64,000 bases of DNA from Amycolatopsis sp. DSM 110486 (lineage in GTDB: Bacteria; Actinomycetota; Actinomycetes; Mycobacteriales; Pseudonocardiaceae), in NCBI RefSeq assembly GCF_019468465.1, contig NZ_CP080519.1, positions 4,789,001 through 4,853,000 of the forward strand. Direction: 5' to 3'. This document shows positions 60,034 to 64,000 of the stretch, piece by piece (position 1 is the first letter of the stretch; each line of letters starts with the position of its first letter). The notes under the pieces were generated by a model. The model had not been told where the DNA came from and did no database searches. It was given only the letters and a program-made list of their open reading frames with translations. The position numbers and the translations under genes were made by a program.

Positions 60034-60105
60034 GCATTGGGTGCGCTGAACGCACCGAACGCCGCATCGGGTGCGTTGGGCGCACCGAACGCGGCATTGG
60101 GGTGC
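60034..60105. repeat. 30-base tandem repeat with internal hairpins
   Basis: Two full 30-base units (60034-60063 and 60064-60093) and a partial third (60094-60105). Each starts GCATTGGG or GCATCGGG and ends CGCACCGAACGC. Within each, GGTGCG and CGCACC form a hairpin. It fills the gap between the convergent dapE and YceI genes. On the minus strand it would read as Asn-Ala-rich repeats, but no start or ribosome site supports translation. It could terminate transcription. Confidence 0.7.
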
Positions 60106-60145
60106 TTGCCGCAACCCGGCGGCCGGGGGTGAGTGGCGAGGACGG

Positions 60146-60997
60146 CTAAGCGCGAACGGCCTGGATGTCGAGCTTGATCTCGATCGTCGAGCCGACCATG
60201 ACCAGGCCTTTGGCCAGCGTCTGCTGCCAGTTGATCGTGAAGTCCTCGCGGTGCAGCTCGGTCGTGGCGATGGCGCCGAGCCGGTCGCCGTTCCACGTCC
60301 GCAGGCCCAGGTAGCCGGCGTCCAGCCGCACGCCGCGGCTGGCTCCGTGCAGGTTGAGCGTGCCGTCGATGCTCCAGCGGTCGCCGGGCGCGCGGCGGAA
60401 CCGGTGCCCGTGGAAGCGGATCTGCGGGAAGCGGCGCACGTCGAGGAAGTCCGGGGACCGCAGGTGGTCGTCGCGCTTCTCGGCCGAAGTGTCGATGCTC
60501 GCGGCGTCGATCACGACCTCGACGGTGGAGTCCTCGATCTGCTTGCCGACGACGATGCTGCCCTGGAAGCTGCGGAACCGGCCGTGGACCTCGCACAGCC
60601 CGATGTGCCGCGCGATGAACCGGATGGCCGTGTGGTCGGGGTCGAGCACCCATTCGCCCGGGTCGGGGAGCTGGCGGTTGTCGTCCGGCACGAGCCGCAG
60701 GTCCGCGAGCGAGGTGTGGTCGCCGCTCACGACCTCGACGGTGCTGTTTTGTGCCTGGTAGCCGCTCGCGCTCACGGACACCGCGTATGTCCCGGCCGAC
60801 AAGGTGCTCACTGCCAGGCCGAACTCGTCCGCGACGGCCTTCGTCTGACGCTGGCTGCGCTTGTGCAGCATCACCATCTGCGTGCCCGGGAGCGGGTGGC
60901 CGTTCTCGTCACCGACCCGCACACTCAGGAGTCCGGCATCGGCGTTGAACGTCACGGGCCCGCCACGCTGTCCGTTGCTTCGCTTGCGCCCGAACAC
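60146..60997 (-). CDS. YceI-family protein with N-terminal carboxypeptidase-regulatory-like domain
   Basis: 283 aa. Residues about 15-105 form a beta-sandwich like Cna-B/CarboxypepD-regulatory domains (LLSVRVGDENGHPLPGTQMV ... LSAGTYAVSVSASGYQ). Residues about 115-283 are a YceI domain (WVLDPDHTAIRFIARHIGLCEVHGRF, then DDHLRSPDFLDVRRFPQIRF), a lipocalin-like fold that binds isoprenoid lipids. There is no signal peptide, so it may be cytoplasmic. GGAG precedes GTG 60997. Two domains in one chain suggest a scaffold for lipid binding. Function unknown. Confidence 0.88.
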   Translation of the reverse strand: MFGRKRSNGQRGGPVTFNADAGLLSVRVGDENGHPLPGTQMVMLHKRSQRQTKAVADEFGLAVSTLSAGTYAVSVSASGYQAQNSTVEVVSGDHTSLADLRLVPDDNRQLPDPGEWVLDPDHTAIRFIARHIGLCEVHGRFRSFQGSIVVGKQIEDSTVEVVIDAASIDTSAEKRDDHLRSPDFLDVRRFPQIRFHGHRFRRAPGDRWSIDGTLNLHGASRGVRLDAGYLGLRTWNGDRLGAIATTELHREDFTINWQQTLAKGLVMVGSTIEIKLDIQAVRA

Positions 60998-61110
60998 GTC
61001 GTCTCCTCTGCTTGACTTTGTCGGGGCACGTTATCAGCGACGTCAACGGAAGCCGGACCTGTTGAGCCGTAGTGAAGTCCGGCAGCGGGATCCCGGGCAG
61101 CGGTTCCGGG

Positions 61111-61138
61111 GCCGGGGCCTGGTGTTTCAGGCCCCGGC
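61111..61138 (-). terminator. U-less hairpin terminator after the chitinase
   Basis: GCCGGGGCCTG (61111-61121) and CAGGCCCCGGC (61128-61138) pair perfectly over 11 bp around a 6-base loop. It begins 7 bases past the chitinase stop on the minus strand. No T-tract. Confidence 0.65.
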
Positions 61139-61145
61139 GCCGGGT

Positions 61146-62201
61146 TCAGCGGCCTTCGAGCGAGCGGACGTTGTCGCCGAACGTCCAGTTCTTCGAGCCG
61201 TCCCAGTTGATGGACCAGGTCATCAGGCCCTTTACGCCTGAAACGGCACGATAGGCCTGCGAGACGAGGTTCGGCGCCATGTACCCACCGCCCGCGCCGG
61301 ACTGCGCCGGTAGCCCGGGCACCTGCTTGTCGAGCGGCACCTTCACCGTCGTGCCCTGCACGACCAGGCCGTTGGCGAGGCAGTTGGTCTGCGTGGTGAA
61401 GCCCTGCACGGTGCCGGCCTCGTAGGAGTCACCGGAGCAGCCGTACATGGAGCCGTTGTAGTACTGCATGTTCAGCCACCACAGGCGGCCGTTGTCGGCG
61501 TACTTCTTGATGATCGGCAGGTACGAGCCCCAGATCGAGCCGTAGGTGACGCTGCCGCCGGTCACGTAAGCGGTTTCGGGCGCCATCGTGAGGCCGAAGT
61601 TCGACGGCATCTGCGCGAGCACGCCGTCGATGATGCGGATGAGGTTCGACTGCGAAGCGGAGAGCGAGTTGATGTTCCCGCTGCCGGTCAGACCAGTCTC
61701 GATGTCGATGTCGATTCCGTCGAAGTTGTACTTCTTGAGGATCGGCACGATCGTGCTCACGAACTTGTCCGCCACCGTCGACGACGACAGGTCGATGCCC
61801 GCCGCCGCGCCGCCGATGGACATCAGGATCGTGGCGCCCGAGGCCTTGGCGGCGCACATGTCGGCCGGGGTCGCCACCTTCACGCCGGCGTCCATGCCGT
61901 CTTCCCACAGCACCGTGCCGTCGGACCGGATGACGGGGAAGGCCGCGTTGATCACGTTGTAGCCGTGGGACTTGATGCGGGCGTCGGTGATCGGGACCCA
62001 GCCGAGGCCCGGGTGCACGCCGTTGGCTGCGCCGTCCCAGTTCTCCCAGTAGCCCTGCAGCACCTTCCCGGCGGGCTTCGACTTCGCCGCGCACGTGTCG
62101 GCCTGCACCGACGCCCCGGCGGTTCCCGTGAGCCCCGCCAGCGGCAGGGCGAGCGCAGCGGCCACCACCGCGCCGAAGATCCGTGACTTGCGACCGAACA
62201 T
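61146..62201 (-). CDS. Secreted GH18 chitinase
   Basis: 351 aa. Signal peptide: basic FGRKSR, hydrophobic core and cleavage near AGASVQA (about residue 30). The catalytic TIM barrel has SIGG (128-131) and DGIDIDIE (161-168), with Glu168 as the proton donor, and WSINWD near the end. It should hydrolyse chitin oligomers or polymer outside the cell. No chitin-binding module is present. ATG 62201 begins the signal peptide; the frame stays open to 62237. DasR-like direct repeats 94-122 bases upstream suggest repression relieved by amino sugars. Confidence 0.93.
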   Translation of the reverse strand: MFGRKSRIFGAVVAAALALPLAGLTGTAGASVQADTCAAKSKPAGKVLQGYWENWDGAANGVHPGLGWVPITDARIKSHGYNVINAAFPVIRSDGTVLWEDGMDAGVKVATPADMCAAKASGATILMSIGGAAAGIDLSSSTVADKFVSTIVPILKKYNFDGIDIDIETGLTGSGNINSLSASQSNLIRIIDGVLAQMPSNFGLTMAPETAYVTGGSVTYGSIWGSYLPIIKKYADNGRLWWLNMQYYNGSMYGCSGDSYEAGTVQGFTTQTNCLANGLVVQGTTVKVPLDKQVPGLPAQSGAGGGYMAPNLVSQAYRAVSGVKGLMTWSINWDGSKNWTFGDNVRSLEGR

Positions 62202-62294
62202 ACCGGCTCCCGTCTCGCGGCAACGCTGTCCCAGCACGCGGCGTTCCGGGGAACGGTAAGCGGCGAACGGAGCAGTTGACTACCTACGAACGAG

Positions 62295-62323
62295 TGGTCT
62301 AGACAAATGAGTGGTCTGGACAA
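62295..62323. promoter_or_regulatory. Direct-repeat DasR-like sites (chitinase promoter)
   Basis: TGGTCTAGACAA (62295-62306) and TGGTCTGGACAA (62312-62323) are two 12-base repeats, 17 bases apart, preceding the divergent-facing chitinase gene. TGGTCTAGACCA-type direct repeats are the known operator of streptomycete chitinase genes and match the DasR consensus. Binding by a DasR homologue is inferred; none is in this window. Confidence 0.75.
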
Positions 62324-62395
62324 GTAGATCGGGTTGGAGGAAGGAGATTCCAGCGATCACCCTCAAAGCAATCTTTGCCACTGGAGGGCTGAACA

Positions 62396-62590
62396 ACTCG
62401 ACGACCAACAGCTACGACTCGCTCAACAACCTGATCGGCCTGCCAGCTACACCTACGACTCGCTCTCCCGAGGTTGCCACGGTCACCGACGGACGCGGGG
62501 TCCGGCTGAACCACGGCTACGGCTAGCTCGACCGCGTGGTCTCGGTGACCAAGCACAGCAACGCTGTCGTGCTGCAGAGCGCGGCATCGG
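62396..62590 (+). pseudogene. Remnant of an RHS/YD-repeat protein gene
   Basis: In frame 1, TNSYDSLNNLIG (62407-62442) is followed after a frameshift by ASYTYDSLSR, then in the first frame again VATVTDGRGVRLNHGYG, a stop at 62524-62526, and LDRVVSVTKHSNAVV. These are YD repeats typical of RHS toxins or wall-associated proteins, broken by at least one frameshift and one stop. The rest of the parent gene is missing. No neighbouring immunity gene is seen. Confidence 0.65.
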
Positions 62591-62773
62591 CCTCCCCTTG
62601 CCGGCGGTGTGATACATCGAGGATTCGCTCACGCGCGGCCAGGCGGTGGAGTTGACCTCGACCGTCGAGGTGCCGCCCGCACTGCCGGTTGGCTGGGGCC
62701 CCCTTGCGCGCACGCGCCAGGTGCATCCGGCCGCGACGGCCTGGCGCGAACCCCGCGCCAGGCCGCCTCTGGC

Positions 62774-64000
62774 TCACGCCGCCCGCGACGTTTGCTCCAC
62801 GCCGGCGGCAGGGGCGCGCTTTCTGCTCCCTCGCGCGTGGTTGAACAACACGTTCAGCACGAACGCGCACAGCGCTGTGCTGGTGATGGCGCTGCCGAAG
62901 ACGATCTGCAGGCCCTGTGGTAGGTGCGTGTAGATGGACGGCGCCACCACCGGCACCATGCCGACCGCGATCGACAGGGCGACCACCAGCAGGTTGTGGT
63001 TGTCGGCGTAGTCGACTTTCTTGAGCACCCTGATCCCGACCGCGGACACCATCGCGAACATCACCAGCCCCGCCGCGCCCACCACCGGGTCCGGCAGCGA
63101 CGCCACCACCGCCCCGAGCTTGGGCACGCAGCCCAGCACGATCAGCATGGCGCCGGTCGCCGCCGTGATCCACCGGCTGCGGATGCGGGTGATCTCGACC
63201 AGGCCGACGTTCTCGGCGTAGGCGGTGTCGATGAACGAGTTCATGATTCCGGCGAGCACTCCGGAGAGCCCGTCCGCGGCCAGGCCGCGGGCGAGGTCGC
63301 CTCTGCTGAGCGGCTTGCCGACCATCTCCGAGACCGCCAGCATGTCGGCCGTGGACTCGGTGAACGTCACCAGCATGACCACGCACATCGAGAGCACGGC
63401 GGCGATCGGGAAGTGCGGGGCGCCGAACTGGAACGGCATCGGGAACCCGAACCACGGGGCGCCGGCCACCCCGGCCAGGTTCACGAAACCGAGTGGTACC
63501 GCCACCGCGGTGCCCAGCACGAGCCCGATCAGCACCGCGGCCTGGCCGAGGATTCCCTTGAACAGCCGCATGAACGCGACGATGACCAGGATCACCCCGG
63601 CCGCCAGCGCCAGCCGCGGCACCGACGCGTAGCCCGGCGCGGTGCTGTCGCTCCCGGCGACCAGCTGCACGCCGACCCCGATCAGGGACAGCCCGATCAC
63701 CGTGATCACCGTGCCGCTGACGATCGCCGGGAAGTACCGCACCACCCGCGCGAACAGCGGCGCGATGACGAGCCCGAAGATCCCCGCGAGCAGCATCGAG
63801 CCGTACACCGCTTGTAGCCCGTAGCCCTTGGTGATCAGGATCATGGGGGTGATCAGGGTGAACGTGGCGCCCGCCACGATGGGCAGCCGGACCCCGAGGA
63901 TCCGGCCCACCCCTGCGCTCTGGATCAGCGTGATGACCCCGGACACGAGCAGGTCGGCGTCGACCAGCAGCGCGATCGTGTCGTGCGACAGGCCGGCGGC
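62774..64000 (-). CDS. NCS2-family nucleobase (xanthine/uracil) permease, 5' end outside the window
   Basis: 408 residues are present and the frame continues through base 64000, so the N terminus is missing. At least ten hydrophobic helices. Signature features: LSHDTIALLVDADLLVSGVITLIQ at the visible start, FTESTADMLAVSEMVGKPLS (the substrate-binding segment of NCS2 proteins) and a second part MNSFIDTAYAENVGLVEITRI. It imports xanthine, uric acid or uracil with protons. The substrate is not determined by sequence. The gene is a partial copy only because of the window edge. Confidence 0.9.
   Translation of the reverse strand, partial: AAGLSHDTIALLVDADLLVSGVITLIQSAGVGRILGVRLPIVAGATFTLITPMILITKGYGLQAVYGSMLLAGIFGLVIAPLFARVVRYFPAIVSGTVITVIGLSLIGVGVQLVAGSDSTAPGYASVPRLALAAGVILVIVAFMRLFKGILGQAAVLIGLVLGTAVAVPLGFVNLAGVAGAPWFGFPMPFQFGAPHFPIAAVLSMCVVMLVTFTESTADMLAVSEMVGKPLSRGDLARGLAADGLSGVLAGIMNSFIDTAYAENVGLVEITRIRSRWITAATGAMLIVLGCVPKLGAVVASLPDPVVGAAGLVMFAMVSAVGIRVLKKVDYADNHNLLVVALSIAVGMVPVVAPSIYTHLPQGLQIVFGSAITSTALCAFVLNVLFNHARGSRKRAPAAGVEQTSRAA

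Larger units (their letters stand above)
62202..62773. other. Region without an intact gene: promoter, RHS remnant and decayed sequence
   Basis: 572 bases between the chitinase start and the permease stop. 62202-62330 holds the chitinase promoter and operators. 62396-62590 resembles fragments of an RHS/YD-repeat gene. In 62600-62773 one frame reads VELTSTVEVPPALPVGWG, protein-like but interrupted, of unknown origin. No transposase or RNA gene was seen. Confidence 0.6.

Noticed and set aside
1..64000. CRISPR array, tRNA, rRNA, riboswitch or insertion sequence
   Set aside because: No regular spacer-repeat array, cloverleaf, known aptamer motif or transposase was recognised by eye on either strand.

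Overview
The window is about 70% G+C, with strong third-position GC bias and many GTG starts. It carries hallmark genes of mycolic-acid-lineage and related actinobacteria: F420 biosynthesis (fbiA-fbiB), LytR-CpsA-Psr (LCP) wall ligases, dTDP-rhamnose genes with a WbbL-type rhamnosyltransferase, a FadE25-type acyl-CoA dehydrogenase beside purK-purE, and succinylase-branch lysine/DAP genes. The overall style fits Pseudonocardiaceae, most likely Amycolatopsis or a close relative. This is a chromosomal core segment with no IS element, phage, CRISPR array or RNA gene that I can recognise.

Layout. 0-2.1 kb: OmpR-type two-component pair. 2-7.2 kb: small membrane protein, NmrA-type reductase, two tandem GtrA flippase-like proteins, and an unusual membrane-anchored sigma factor with zinc finger and extracytoplasmic domains. 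7.4-10.9 kb: degenerate GGDEF protein and two overlapping GT87 mannosyltransferase-like genes. 10.9-13.8 kb: LuxR regulator and flavin monooxygenase. 13.8-18.5 kb: purK-purE, acyl-CoA ligase, acyl-CoA dehydrogenase with a clear intrinsic terminator. 18.5-31 kb: accessory-like stretch of regulators paired with enzymes (XRE with a small protein and a TPR protein, XRE/aldo-keto reductase, TetR with twin alpha/beta hydrolases), a secreted lipase, GNAT, DUF1206 protein, a TetM/OtrA-like GTPase with an upstream leader ORF, DoxX, and an aminoglycoside-phosphotransferase-like kinase.

31-47.4 kb is a cell-envelope polysaccharide region: TIGR03089 protein, two LCP proteins, rmlB, rmlD, five glycosyltransferase genes (one a GT2-GT4 fusion), wbbL and a mannose-1-phosphate guanylyltransferase. 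Together these supply and transfer activated rhamnose and mannose, and attach glycopolymers to peptidoglycan. 47.4-52.5 kb: a glycosylase, two Pro/Gln-rich small membrane proteins, then a tightly overlapping minus-strand operon GNAT-fbiA-fbiB-NUDIX-small membrane protein-GntR. 52.6-60 kb: ferredoxin-dapC, TetR/FAD monooxygenase with twin palindromic operators, CHAD protein, dapD and dapE (divergent, with a lipoprotein between them). 60-64 kb: YceI protein, secreted GH18 chitinase with DasR-like direct repeats, a decayed RHS/YD-repeat fragment, and a truncated nucleobase permease.

Across the window many genes have a TANNNT hexamer exactly 6-7 bases before the start codon, which suggests widespread leaderless transcription. 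All functional calls are by reading protein motifs. No database search was run.
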